Of a stretch of 64,000 bases of DNA, positions 1 through 8,279 are shown piece after piece. The notes below the pieces were generated by a model. It did no database searches, was not told where the DNA came from, and saw nothing but the letters and a program-made list of their open reading frames with translations. Made by a program: the position numbers and the translations under genes. Position 1 is the first letter of the stretch; each line of letters begins with the position of its first letter. Origin of the DNA: Bog-473 sp963838835. Lineage in GTDB: Bacteria; Actinomycetota; Acidimicrobiia; Acidimicrobiales; RAAP-2. The stretch covers positions 828,549 to 892,548 of the forward strand of contig CAWITA010000023.1 of assembly GCA_963838835.1 (NCBI GenBank). The letters run 5' to 3'.

Positions 1-601
1 GGACGATCGGGATCAGCAGGAGTGATCCAGCCACGAGCATCAGGCAGAGTCGCTCGAAACGCCGGAAGCTCCCGGTGCTCACGGCGCCGATGACGGCCAC
101 CGCGGCGACGGTCACTGAGGGGACCTTGGGCAGCCCCAGGTAGGAGACCGCCAGGGAGATCCCGATGAACTCCGTGACAATGGTCAGAGCGTTCAGCAGG
201 AAGAGGTCGATGACGCTGAACGCACCCCAGAACTTGCCAAAACGCTCGAGGATGAGCCGGGCGTGCCCCACGCCGGTGACGGCGCCGAGACGCAGCACCA
301 TTTCCTGGCAGACGTAGAGCACCGGGATGAGGAGCCCGAGCGTCCACATGAGGTGCGTGCCGAAATTCTGGCCGGCCTGGCCGTAGGTCGAGAATGCGCC
401 GGCGTCGTTGTCGCCGACCATGACGATGAGCCCCGGCCCGACGATGGCGAGCAGCGTCTTGAACTTGAGCGACATCTTCGGGCGAGCAGCGGTGTCGCCG
501 TACTTGATCGTGCCCAGGGCCCCGTTGATGTGGCCGATGTGGGCATCGTCGAGGACGGCGACGTCCCGGCCGGGTGGTGCGAGGTGGGTGAAGTTCTCCA
601 T
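1..601 (-). CDS. NRAMP-family metal ion transporter, N-terminal part
   Basis: Membrane transporter of the NRAMP family, which takes up divalent metals by proton coupling. The gene runs off the left edge, leaving about 200 residues. A 45-residue polar N-terminus is followed by the first family helix, GPGLIVMVGDNDAGAFSTYG, and several further hydrophobic segments. Aligned on the flanking glycines, the canonical DPGN metal motif of helix 1 reads DAGA here, so Pro and Asn are both replaced by Ala. Such departures occur in NRAMP-related proteins with altered ion choice, including Mg2+ transporters, so Mn2+/Fe2+ specificity should not be assumed. The ATG at 601 has an AGGAGACC ribosome site just upstream. 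A 230-nt structured leader and a small leader peptide precede it. Confidence 0.85.
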   Translation of the reverse strand, partial: MENFTHLAPPGRDVAVLDDAHIGHINGALGTIKYGDTAARPKMSLKFKTLLAIVGPGLIVMVGDNDAGAFSTYGQAGQNFGTHLMWTLGLLIPVLYVCQEMVLRLGAVTGVGHARLILERFGKFWGAFSVIDLFLLNALTIVTEFIGISLAVSYLGLPKVPSVTVAAVAVIGAVSTGSFRRFERLCLMLVAGSLLLIPIV

Positions 602-829
602 GGCGGTCTCCTAGAAAGTGTGAGGAGAACGCTTCTTCGACCTTCGGACGAGTCAGCAGACGGCCGGGGAAGGGTTCTCCGTCTCGATACGTGAAGGTCG
701 AGCGGAACCGACGCACCGACGGGGTGCGTCGCAGATGGCGAAGGACCTGCGAAAACGCAGACAAACACAGGTGGGATGCACCTGTGGAACCCCGGCGTCG
801 GGCGACTGACTAGGCCAGAACGGTGGCGG
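602..829 (-). promoter_or_regulatory. Structured mRNA leader of the NRAMP-like gene
   Basis: Non-coding leader rich in inverted repeats. On the plus strand: ACAGGTG/CACCTGT at 767-785, CTGCG/CGCAG around TTTT-type loop at 747-760, and CGACGCACC/GGTGCGTCG at 709-731. Closer to the gene, 674-680 pairs with 624-630 (GTTCTCC/GGAGAAC) and 693-700 pairs with 638-645 (GAAGGTCG/CGACCTTC); the two pairings cross, so they are alternatives or a pseudoknot. In the mRNA the 624-630 segment reads GTTCTCC and can instead pair with GGAGA of the ribosome site (605-612), which would hide it. This is a sequester/anti-sequester layout. No known riboswitch class was recognised. Confidence 0.55.
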
Positions 830-898
830 CTAGACCAGGCGGAAAAGGACGCCGGGGCACGGCTGTGGGGGTTGGCAACTGTGAGGTTCTGAGCTCAT
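830..898 (-). CDS. Proline- and cysteine-rich 22-aa leader peptide upstream of the NRAMP-like gene
   Basis: A 22-codon reading frame starting at ATG 898 behind a strong AAAGGAGGG site and ending at TAG 830-832. Its middle reads HSCQPPQPCPG, with two Cys and five Pro including a PP pair, a composition that can slow ribosomes. Codons 14-17 contain CCCCGGCGTC, perfectly complementary to 790-799 beyond the stop, so a 10-bp stem can form only when a ribosome is not covering the first arm. That is the geometry of a translation-sensing attenuator. A CATAGT -10-like box lies at 922-927 (minus strand). Function is inferred from layout only. Confidence 0.55.
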   Translation of the reverse strand: MSSEPHSCQPPQPCPGVLFRLV

Positions 899-1055
899 GA
901 CCACCCTCCTTTCAGCTGTGCACTATGGCGTCACTTGTAGTTTAGCCGGGCTCTGCCGGATTTCATAACCGCCAACCGTGTCGCAGTTTCGTTGCGTTCG
1001 CAACGTGTATGGGGGTGACGCCCCCACCTCGCCGGGGCTGGATGCGGACCGATGC

Positions 1056-2174
1056 TCAGCGCGGGACCGACCACAGCGGTGACGGTCGCGAGGTCATGAC
1101 CCGGCTGGTCGGACCCACGAACGTCAGCTCCTCGTTCGCGCTGCCCGACATGGCCCATTCCCGGCTATGGACGCGGTGATGGTGGTGATCGCAGAGCAAC
1201 ACCAGATTGGGTAGGTCGGTGCGACCGTCGGGCTTCCACGGCTCGATGTGGTGCACGTTGGTGAACGTCACGTTGGTACAACCCGGGAAGCGGCAGTGCC
1301 GGTCTCGTCGCATGATCTCTCGGCGTTGCGCCTCGGTCGGATCACGGCGGGTCCGGCCCTCGTACATCGTGTGGCCGACGTCGTCATCGACGGCCAGGAT
1401 GATGGTCGCGTCGCAAGCAATCCGGCGCACCGTCTCGCCGCTAATCAGCTCGCCGCGCTCGAGCTCGCCAGCCAGCTCCGAGGCCTCGTCGAGCAGCGAG
1501 GCGAGCGGCACATGGGCCACGACTGCATGCGATCCCTTGCCGCCTGCGCCTCCCCCTCGGACCAGCGCCAAGAAGCCGTCGCAGAGGCGCTGGTCCCAGC
1601 GGGTCTCGCCGTCGGAGGGGATCCGGCGAGCGCGCGCCTCGAGGGCGGCGCGTACCTCCGCGTAGGACTCCGGCGGGAGTTGGGCTGTCACGGTACGGAA
1701 GGTGTCGTTGAAGCGGACCGAGCGCATCTCGTAATCGGTCTGCCCGGAGGACGCCGGGGCCCCCTCGGCCGAGCGGCCGAGTTGGGTCAGCTCGCGCACC
1801 GAGCAGATCCGGGCCTGCTCCTTCATCTCTTCATCCGTCTCGGGGGTCACCGTGTCCACCACAGCACGGACCTTGTCGAATGTCACCTCGCCGTCGGAGA
1901 GGCCGGCGGCCAAGTGGGGGAGATCGAAGAGCCGCTCGGCCACATGGGCCCAGGCCCGGGCAGTGGGCACCGAGACGCCGCAGCGCTCCACGATCCAGCC
2001 TTCCAAGGAGGTAGCGCCCTCGGCTCGCCACCCCTCGCGTCGTCCGAGCTCGCCAAGGAGCAGAACGATGCGGCCCGCCAGGGAGGCGAGCTGCCGGGAC
2101 GACTCGGCAGCCAGCTCCATGATGTCCTCGGTTCGCAGTTTGGCGACCGGAGTCTGGGTGGCGGTGTCGGACAT
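1056..2174 (-). CDS. DUF222/HNH endonuclease domain protein (13E12 family)
   Basis: A 372-aa protein of the actinobacterial 13E12-repeat family: an N-terminal DUF222 helical region (about residues 20-230) and a C-terminal HNH nuclease motif. The motif is visible as CRFPGCTNVTFTNVHHIEPW followed by LLCDHHHHRVH, with two metal-binding Cys and the HH/H-N-H residues. These proteins are usually multicopy, often linked to mobile DNA, and have no established cellular role. The next gene upstream on the same strand, the P450, ends 38 nt before its ATG, so co-transcription is possible but no functional link is implied. Confidence 0.9.
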   Translation of the reverse strand: MSDTATQTPVAKLRTEDIMELAAESSRQLASLAGRIVLLLGELGRREGWRAEGATSLEGWIVERCGVSVPTARAWAHVAERLFDLPHLAAGLSDGEVTFDKVRAVVDTVTPETDEEMKEQARICSVRELTQLGRSAEGAPASSGQTDYEMRSVRFNDTFRTVTAQLPPESYAEVRAALEARARRIPSDGETRWDQRLCDGFLALVRGGGAGGKGSHAVVAHVPLASLLDEASELAGELERGELISGETVRRIACDATIILAVDDDVGHTMYEGRTRRDPTEAQRREIMRRDRHCRFPGCTNVTFTNVHHIEPWKPDGRTDLPNLVLLCDHHHHRVHSREWAMSGSANEELTFVGPTSRVMTSRPSPLWSVPR

Positions 2175-2212
2175 CGGAGAAGAACGGTCGGCGCCGGGAG
2201 CCGAGTGGCGGA

Positions 2213-3478
2213 CTACTGCAACGTGAGCGGCAGGCTGCGGAAGCCGCGCAGAGCCTGCACCGGCTTGTAGACGAGGTCGTCGCGGGGGACGGCCAGGCGC
2301 ATGTCGGGGAAGCGCCGGACGAGTTCGGCGATGACGATCTGGCCTTCGAGGCGGGCCAGCTGGTTGCCGAGGCAGAAGTGCTTCCCGAAGGCGAAGGTCA
2401 GGTGCCGGTTCGGGTCACGGCTCAAGTCGAGCTCGTCGGGGCGGTCGAACACCGACTCGTCCCGATTGGCCGAGATGATCATCCCGAGCACCTTGCTGCC
2501 CTTGGGCATGGTCGTGCGCTCGATCTGGACGTCATCGAGGAGGGTGCGGGCGGCGCCGGAGGGAACCGGTGTGGTGAAGCGCAGCAGTTCCTCGACGGCG
2601 GTCGGCGTGAGGTGGGAATCGGTCCGCAACCGCTCGGCCTGGTCGGGGTGATCGATCAACGCCAGGGCCGAGCTGCCGATGAGGTTGGCCGTCGTGTCGT
2701 GCCCGGCCAGCATGAGCAGGAAGATCATCGCCATGACCTCATCGTTGCTCAAGGCGTCGCCGTCCTCGTTCGCCGCCAGCAGGCCGGAAATCAGGCCGTC
2801 GTCGGGGTTGGCCCGGCGCTCCGCCGCGAGCCGTTCGAGCACCGCGTAGAGCTTGCGCGCCGAGGGGACCGCCGCCAAGGCGTCGGCGGCCGAGCCGCTG
2901 CCCAGCCGGACGACGAAGCGTTCCACCAGGACATGGAACTCGTCGCGGTCCGCGTCGCCCACACCGAGCATGCTCGAGATGACCGCCAAGGGCAACGGGG
3001 TGGCGACCTCGTGGACGAGGTCGACCGTTTCGCTGCCCCGTCGCTCCACCTTGTCGAGCAGATCGGCCACGATGCGCTCGATCTCGCCGGTCAGCTGTTG
3101 CACCATGCGGGGCGTGAACGCCTTGTTCACCAGGCGACGCAGCCGGGCGTGGTCGGGGTCGTCCTTGTAGACCATGGAGCTCATGAGCAGGTGGAACATC
3201 TTGGGAAGATGCCGCGTGAGAAAGCTGGAGCTCCCACCCGTGGGATCGCTCGAAAAGCGCACGTCGTTGTAGAGCAACAGGACGTGCTCGTGGCGGGTGA
3301 GCATGTACCCCACACCCCCGAGGAGCTGCTTGGAGTAGGCCCGCGAGACGGGGGCGCGGCGTCGCAACTCGGCGTAGCGCGGCCAGGGATCGCTGAACAT
3401 GACCGGATCCGCCAGATCGGTCGGCCCGTCCAGCTCCCTGTCGGTCACCGTGACCCGGTCCCGCGGGCGTCGGCTCAC
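2213..3478 (-). CDS. Cytochrome P450
   Basis: A 421-aa class I bacterial cytochrome P450, a heme monooxygenase expected to need a ferredoxin and reductase, neither of which is in the window. Visible motifs are the oxygen-binding I-helix AGHDTT (about residue 245), EELLR of the K-helix, and the heme-thiolate loop FAFGKHFCLGNQLA near residue 360. The GTG at 3478 is chosen because it overlaps the stop of the upstream permease as GTGA and gives a normal family length. A GTG at 3448 is an alternative. Its coupling to an ABC exporter suggests a product or substrate handled by that exporter. The substrate cannot be read from the sequence. Confidence 0.92.
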   Translation of the reverse strand: MSRRPRDRVTVTDRELDGPTDLADPVMFSDPWPRYAELRRRAPVSRAYSKQLLGGVGYMLTRHEHVLLLYNDVRFSSDPTGGSSSFLTRHLPKMFHLLMSSMVYKDDPDHARLRRLVNKAFTPRMVQQLTGEIERIVADLLDKVERRGSETVDLVHEVATPLPLAVISSMLGVGDADRDEFHVLVERFVVRLGSGSAADALAAVPSARKLYAVLERLAAERRANPDDGLISGLLAANEDGDALSNDEVMAMIFLLMLAGHDTTANLIGSSALALIDHPDQAERLRTDSHLTPTAVEELLRFTTPVPSGAARTLLDDVQIERTTMPKGSKVLGMIISANRDESVFDRPDELDLSRDPNRHLTFAFGKHFCLGNQLARLEGQIVIAELVRRFPDMRLAVPRDDLVYKPVQALRGFRSLPLTLQ

Positions 3479-4518
3479 GTGGTCGAGAACACCTTGTGGG
3501 AGTAGTACCAGACGGCGGCCACACTCAGCACAACGGCGAAGACGGCGAGCGCGCCGATCTGGGGCAGCGTGTCGGTGAAGGTGGCGTGGTCCGAGATCAA
3601 CTTGATGAACGCGTCCATGGCCCACGCCTGCGGCACGATGTGCCCGACGTTCTTCACCGTCGTGCTCACCGTATCGAGCTGATACACGCAGCCGCCGAGC
3701 ATGCCGGCGATGATGGCCCCGATCACCGCCGTCGCGATGGCCTGCTCCTGCGACCGGGACCACGTCCCGATGATCACCGCCAGCGCAGCGACGCTGATCC
3801 CGAGCAGGACCACGACGAGCAGCACGCTGAGCGGATTGCCCCAGTGGACGCCGAAGAGAACGAAGCCCACGAAGACGAGGCCTACCGCCATGGCGATCGC
3901 GGTGACCATCATGGACGCCATCTGGCCGAACACGATGGCCCGCTTGTGCACGGGCGCCGCCGACAGGCGTTGCAGCACGCCGAGGCGACGCGTCTCGACC
4001 ATGCCGGCGGAGAGCACCAGCACGGCGATCCCCATGAACAGGACCAGGTTCGCCGGGGCCACGTACCAGAAGGGGCTGAGGGGCGCCTCGGTCTGAGTCG
4101 CCTTGAGCGTGGCGTCGGTGAACTTCGTGTTCCCCCCCTCCGCTGCCATCAGATCCATGAGGGCGACCACGTCGGTCCGGGCTTGCGTCGCGTCGGTGGT
4201 CGCCGATTCGATCACGAAATCGGCCCGCACTGCGTTCGACGACGACGGGAGCTGGACGATGCCGGCGACCACCCGGCCCCGCAGGATGTCGTCGGTCAAG
4301 TCGGTGCGATTGGCTTCGACCCGCACCTTGATGCCGTCCGTCGTCTGGGCCAGATGCAGCAGGCGGGGCGAGGGGTGTAACAGCCCGATGGGCTCCCTGG
4401 GGCTGCCTTCCAGGAGGCCGGTGATGAGGATGATGACGATGGGCACCAACGTCCCGACGATGAGCAGGCGTCGGTCGCCCAGGGCGCGGCGGAGGTTCAC
4501 CCGGATGACCGCGATCAC
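3475..4518 (-). CDS. ABC-2 type transporter permease
   Basis: A 347-aa membrane subunit of an ABC-2 family exporter. An N-terminal helix (RRLLIVGTLVPIVIILITGL) is followed by a large extracytoplasmic loop of about 150 residues and then five to six hydrophobic helices, beginning FWYVAPANLVLFMGIAVLVL. The cytosolic segment ETRRLGVLQRLSAAPVHKR resembles the coupling region of the family. The GTG at 4518 overlaps the previous gene's TGA by four bases (GTGA), and its own stop overlaps the P450 start likewise. With the sister permease and ATPase it forms a complete heterodimeric exporter. Confidence 0.9.
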   Translation of the reverse strand: MIAVIRVNLRRALGDRRLLIVGTLVPIVIILITGLLEGSPREPIGLLHPSPRLLHLAQTTDGIKVRVEANRTDLTDDILRGRVVAGIVQLPSSSNAVRADFVIESATTDATQARTDVVALMDLMAAEGGNTKFTDATLKATQTEAPLSPFWYVAPANLVLFMGIAVLVLSAGMVETRRLGVLQRLSAAPVHKRAIVFGQMASMMVTAIAMAVGLVFVGFVLFGVHWGNPLSVLLVVVLLGISVAALAVIIGTWSRSQEQAIATAVIGAIIAGMLGGCVYQLDTVSTTVKNVGHIVPQAWAMDAFIKLISDHATFTDTLPQIGALAVFAVVLSVAAVWYYSHKVFSTT

Positions 4519-5639
4519 GGCTCGACCATCTTGCGCACCCGTGTCATCGCCAGTCCGCCCGCCACCGCCGCGATCACCAGCAACACGAGGAAGGGTCCGA
4601 TCACGCTGGACGCCGGCTCCCCCAGCTGGTCGAGGCGGCCGAAACCGACCAGCGCCCATCCGTTCGGCGTGCCCAGGGCGAGGACTTGGAAAAAGTTGGG
4701 CAGCGAGCCTGAAGGAAGGAGGTTGCCGCCCAGCAGGGCGAGGCCCAGGCCAACGAGCAGGGTGATGCCGAAGGCTTGTTGCTCCGTCTTGGCCAGCGAG
4801 GTCAGGAAGACGCCGATGCCACACATGGCGGCCGTCGCGGCGACGCTGATGAGGAGGACCCCGAGCGGATCCCCCCAGTCGGCGCCGAAGGCCAGGGTCG
4901 TGACGGCCCAGATCACGAAGATCGTGGCCAGCCCGGTCACGAAGATGGCGAGGAGTTTCCCCATGACGATCTGGGTGGGTCGCAACGGAGCCGCGGTGAC
5001 GCGCGCCAACGTGCCGGCCGACCGTTCCATCAGTAGCGAGCGCATGCCGAGTCCGCTCCCGATGAAGAGGAAGACGACCGCAATGTTGGGTGCGAAGAAA
5101 TTGAGGTTCACCTTGCCCCCGTGACCGACGCCCTGGGTCGTGATGGCGACCGTGGTCGGGTCCGCGGTGAGACGCGGCAACCGATCGGCGTAGAGCACGC
5201 TCGAGATCCCGGCGGCGACGGACTCGGCGTACTCCTGGCCGAGCTGCGAGGTCCCCCGGGTCACGATGTCGAATCCCGGGGTGTGGGTGGCGCCCGGGTC
5301 GACGATGGGAATGAGCAGGGTGGACAGGCGCATTTGTCCCGGCAGCACGGCCACGCCACCGTCGAGCTCGCCGGACGCCACTTGGGTCTTCACGGCCTGC
5401 TCGCTGGACATGGTGGTGACGGTGACGCCGTGGGGGAGCTGGCTGGCCTTGACGGCGGCCGCCACGAGCTCGGAGGAGGCGCCCGAGACGCCGATGTGGA
5501 CCGCCGCGGCCGAGCTACCGCCGGCGAAGGACAGTCCGAGGACGGCGGACATGAGGAGCGGGGCCGCCAGGCACCCGATGATGACCGAGCGATCCCGCAG
5601 GCGGCGCCGGAGCTCGTTCGCCGCAATGACGCGGATCAA
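4515..5639 (-). CDS. ABC-2 type transporter permease
   Basis: A 374-aa ABC-2 exporter permease, paralogous in layout to the next gene downstream. It has an N-terminal helix (VIIGCLAAPLLMSAVLGLSF), a long external loop, then helices beginning FFAPNIAVVFLFIGSGLGM and a coupling segment LMERSAGTLARVTAAPLRP. The start is TTG at 5639, overlapping the ATPase stop as TTGA. All three junctions in this operon are 4-nt overlaps, which points to translational coupling. The substrate is unknown; such exporters commonly move drugs, lipids or secondary metabolites. Confidence 0.9.
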   Translation of the reverse strand: MIRVIAANELRRRLRDRSVIIGCLAAPLLMSAVLGLSFAGGSSAAAVHIGVSGASSELVAAAVKASQLPHGVTVTTMSSEQAVKTQVASGELDGGVAVLPGQMRLSTLLIPIVDPGATHTPGFDIVTRGTSQLGQEYAESVAAGISSVLYADRLPRLTADPTTVAITTQGVGHGGKVNLNFFAPNIAVVFLFIGSGLGMRSLLMERSAGTLARVTAAPLRPTQIVMGKLLAIFVTGLATIFVIWAVTTLAFGADWGDPLGVLLISVAATAAMCGIGVFLTSLAKTEQQAFGITLLVGLGLALLGGNLLPSGSLPNFFQVLALGTPNGWALVGFGRLDQLGEPASSVIGPFLVLLVIAAVAGGLAMTRVRKMVEP

Positions 5640-6610
5640 TCCCGGAGCTCTTTCCCCGTGAGGTCCAAGAAGACGTCTTCGAGGTTGGGCGAGCGCACCT
5701 CGACTGCCGTGAGGTCCACGCCGTGGCGTGTGGCGACGGCGACGACCGCGGGGAGGACGGCTGGGCCGCGGTCCGTCGTCAACTCGAGGTTGCCGTCCAC
5801 CTCGTGGACCTCGTGAATCAGTTCGATCTCTCGGCAGGCGTCGGCCAGCTCGTGGAGCTCGGACTCCTCACAGGCCAGGTGCACCTTGTCCCGTCCGCCG
5901 TGGGCGGCGATCAGTGCGTCGGCTGTCCCCTCGGCGATCAGATGCCCGTCGTCGATGATGCCGATGCGGTCGCACAGCTTGGCCGCCTCCTCCATGTAGT
6001 GCGTCGTGTAGAGCACGGCGATCCCGAGCTCTCCGACCGTCTCGAGGATGGCGTTGCGGCTCTGCGGGTCGACCCCGACGGTGGGCTCGTCGAGCACCAG
6101 CAGCTTCGGCCGGTGCAACAGCCCGGCCGCCATGTTGGCCCGCCGCTTCATGCCGCCCGAGTAGGTGCCGATGCGGTCCTTGCCGCGCTCTGCCAACCCC
6201 ACCAGCTCGAGCGTCTCTGCGATGCGGCCCTGGAGCTCCTGGCCCGCCAGCCCGTAGAGCTGGCCGAAGAAGGTCAGGTTCTCGACCGCGGACAGGTCGG
6301 GGTAGAGAGCCAGGTCCTGCGGGACGTAGCCGATGGCCGCCTTGGCCTCCAGGGTGCCACCGACGAAGCCGTCGACGGAGACGTCGCCCTCGTCGGGGAG
6401 GGTGAGCCCGCACAGCATGGAGATCGTCGTGGTCTTCCCGGCGCCGTTGGGCCCGAGGAGCCCATAGCACTCATGCGGCGCGATGAAGAAGGACACCCCG
6501 TCGACAGCCAGTCTGTCTCCGTAACGCTTGCGAAGGCCCTGGCAGGACAGCATTGGCGGTTGAGCCAACTCCGGCACCCCTACCCTGGCGTCCCCGACCG
6601 CCTGTTGCAT
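5636..6610 (-). CDS. ABC transporter ATP-binding protein
   Basis: A 324-aa ATPase of the DrrA/multidrug-exporter type that powers the two downstream permeases. It shows Walker A GPNGAGKTTT, the Q-loop in GYVPQDLALYPD, signature YSGGMKRR, Walker B LLVLDEPTVGVDP and the H-loop YTTHYMEEA, followed by a C-terminal regulatory extension of about 90 residues. The ATG at 6610 is chosen over an in-frame ATG 27 nt upstream because GGGGAGGG sits at correct spacing before it. It is the first gene of the exporter/P450 operon and lies behind an 18-bp perfect palindrome. Confidence 0.92.
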   Translation of the reverse strand: MQQAVGDARVGVPELAQPPMLSCQGLRKRYGDRLAVDGVSFFIAPHECYGLLGPNGAGKTTTISMLCGLTLPDEGDVSVDGFVGGTLEAKAAIGYVPQDLALYPDLSAVENLTFFGQLYGLAGQELQGRIAETLELVGLAERGKDRIGTYSGGMKRRANMAAGLLHRPKLLVLDEPTVGVDPQSRNAILETVGELGIAVLYTTHYMEEAAKLCDRIGIIDDGHLIAEGTADALIAAHGGRDKVHLACEESELHELADACREIELIHEVHEVDGNLELTTDRGPAVLPAVVAVATRHGVDLTAVEVRSPNLEDVFLDLTGKELRD

Positions 6611-6642
6611 GCACCCTCCCCAGGGAAAACAGGTCACCGAGG

Positions 6643-6660
6643 AAAAGAGGATCCTCTTTT
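6643..6660. promoter_or_regulatory. 18-bp palindrome upstream of the ABC/P450 operon
   Basis: AAAAGAGGATCCTCTTTT is a perfect palindrome centred 41 nt upstream of the ATPase start. It matches the GGATACTCTTT-type element found before several acyl-CoA genes in this window, apart from one central base. It could be an operator for a dimeric regulator or a symmetric promoter element. It is too close to the gene to be the terminator of the convergent neighbourhood, and the flanking hydrolase ends 47 nt further on. Confidence 0.45.
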
Positions 6661-6706
6661 TTGAGAGAGTAGCAGAACGGCTGTGACGTGGAGCGTCGAC
6701 AACGCG

Positions 6707-8140
6707 CTAGTCGGCGAGCAGCAACGGGTAGGAGGCCGCGGCGACTTCGAGAATCTCCCCACGGTCGTCCTCAAGCAGGAACCCCGCCGCGATCGTCGCG
6801 TCGAGGGACGCCGCAAACCGCTCCAGGTACTCGGCCTTGCCCCCGGGGTACAGCGCGGCCAACGCGGCCTCGTCCAAGGGCTCGGTCCGCCCGAAGAGCA
6901 TCGCGAAGGACTCTCCGCTCTGGCCCAGGCCCGACAAGAGGGCGGTCGGTACCTCGACCCAGGGCGTGCGAATCCCGCCGAGCGCGTTGCCGCGGTCGTC
7001 GAGGCGGTAGCCGGTGCCCGCGTCGTCGAGGACGAGCCGGGGCGCCTCCGGTGGCGCGACCGCGTCGGTGGCCCAGCGCACCAAACGCGCCAGCGCCGCC
7101 TGGGCCACGTAGTGCTGCTGGGGCCCCGCGTTGATCGGCGAGTCGGTCTTCCCGATCATCAGGTTCGTGGTGGGGCGTAGCAACTCGGCCAGGCGCGCTC
7201 CCGTCAGCGTGCCGTCATCGTGCCGGCCCGCACTGACCGTGTACGTGTCGGCGTGCGCCGCACCGGCCATTTCCCAGACGCGCACGTGATCGGAGTCGGG
7301 CTGCTTGGCGAGCCCGCCCCCGAGAAGGATCACGTCAGTCTCGCTCTGCAGCACGAGGACCGGGACCCGGACGTCGTCGCGAATGCGCTCGCCCTTGGCC
7401 GAGATCAGGCGGGTCGTCGCCTCGAGGCCCTCCCCCCGCGCCGAGGGAATGAAGACGCCGTCGATGGAGACGCCAACCCCGGGACGCCCGTGCACGAAGA
7501 AGCCGTCGAACACCTGGGCGTGCGGGTCGACGGCGTTGACGTAGGTGACCAAGCAAGCGGCGGACTGGGACTCGCCCGCGGCGAGCACGTGTTCGGCGAC
7601 CAGGCCACCGCCCAGCGGGTTCTCGTCGGCCGGCAGGCGCAGGAGCTCTCCGACCTGGGTGAAGATGTCGAACGACCACGCATCGCCGGGATGCTCCAGG
7701 TCGGCGTAGCGCTCCGGCGCCAACAGCTTCAGGTGGATGCCCTCGACGAACCCGCCGCCGTCGATGCCCACCTTCTGCGCCGACACGCCGACCCAACCAT
7801 GGCCCTGCGCCGCGACCTGCCGGTGGAAGAAGCCCCAGTCGGGTGCCGCGTCGATGCCCGCCGAGACGTTGTGCCATTCCACCACGACGGTGCCGCTGAA
7901 CCGGGCGGGATCCGAGGGCCGGCGCACCACGATCCGGGTCCGGAAGCGCGCCTCGTCCCCCAGGGTCACCGTCCAGCGACCGTCCGTGCCCCGCTCGCCC
8001 TGCAACTCGTACGAGGTCGCCGTTCCCTCGACCGCGTACTCCGTCTCGGAGTACCCGAACGTCGCCAGGTCGTAGTCCCGCATGATGTCCGGCGCCGCTC
8101 CCGGCATCTCCCAAAACGACAGGCGTCGTGTCATGGCCAT
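6707..8140 (-). CDS. Alpha/beta hydrolase domain protein (esterase-like)
   Basis: A 477-aa protein resembling the large actinobacterial alpha/beta hydrolase-domain family (Abhydrolase_10 type), whose members are little characterised. The likely nucleophile is Ser191 in G-E-S-Q-S, with a strand-like VLVLQSETDVIL region supplying a candidate acid and AHADTY a candidate histidine. No signal peptide is visible. The ATG at 8140 has GGAGGG five bases upstream; a longer in-frame extension lacks such a site. It is divergent from a thiolase, with the shared GGATACTCTTT element between them, so the two may be co-regulated. Confidence 0.75.
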   Translation of the reverse strand: MAMTRRLSFWEMPGAAPDIMRDYDLATFGYSETEYAVEGTATSYELQGERGTDGRWTVTLGDEARFRTRIVVRRPSDPARFSGTVVVEWHNVSAGIDAAPDWGFFHRQVAAQGHGWVGVSAQKVGIDGGGFVEGIHLKLLAPERYADLEHPGDAWSFDIFTQVGELLRLPADENPLGGGLVAEHVLAAGESQSAACLVTYVNAVDPHAQVFDGFFVHGRPGVGVSIDGVFIPSARGEGLEATTRLISAKGERIRDDVRVPVLVLQSETDVILLGGGLAKQPDSDHVRVWEMAGAAHADTYTVSAGRHDDGTLTGARLAELLRPTTNLMIGKTDSPINAGPQQHYVAQAALARLVRWATDAVAPPEAPRLVLDDAGTGYRLDDRGNALGGIRTPWVEVPTALLSGLGQSGESFAMLFGRTEPLDEAALAALYPGGKAEYLERFAASLDATIAAGFLLEDDRGEILEVAAASYPLLLAD

Positions 8141-8190
8141 CGTCACCCTCCACTCGGGACGGAGGACCGGCCCGGCTCGCTCATCCGCTC

Positions 8191-8207
8191 TATTAGGGAT
8201 ACTCTTT
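8191..8207. promoter_or_regulatory. Shared GGATACTCTTT element between hydrolase and thiolase genes
   Basis: TATTAGGGATACTCTTT lies midway in the 139-nt divergent interval. On the plus strand GATACT can act as a -10 for the thiolase; on the minus strand TATCCC faces the hydrolase. The same element precedes other acyl-CoA genes in the window. Confidence 0.4.
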
Positions 8208-8279
8208 CGTCTTGCTCTTGGAACCGTCGGCAATGATGGGTACCGGCAGCAGTCCTGCAACGAGGATCGAGGATACGAC

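Noticed and set aside
931..2270. Long plus-strand reading frames opposite the HNH gene
   Set aside because: They are shadows created by high GC; only the minus strand encodes recognisable DUF222/HNH motifs.
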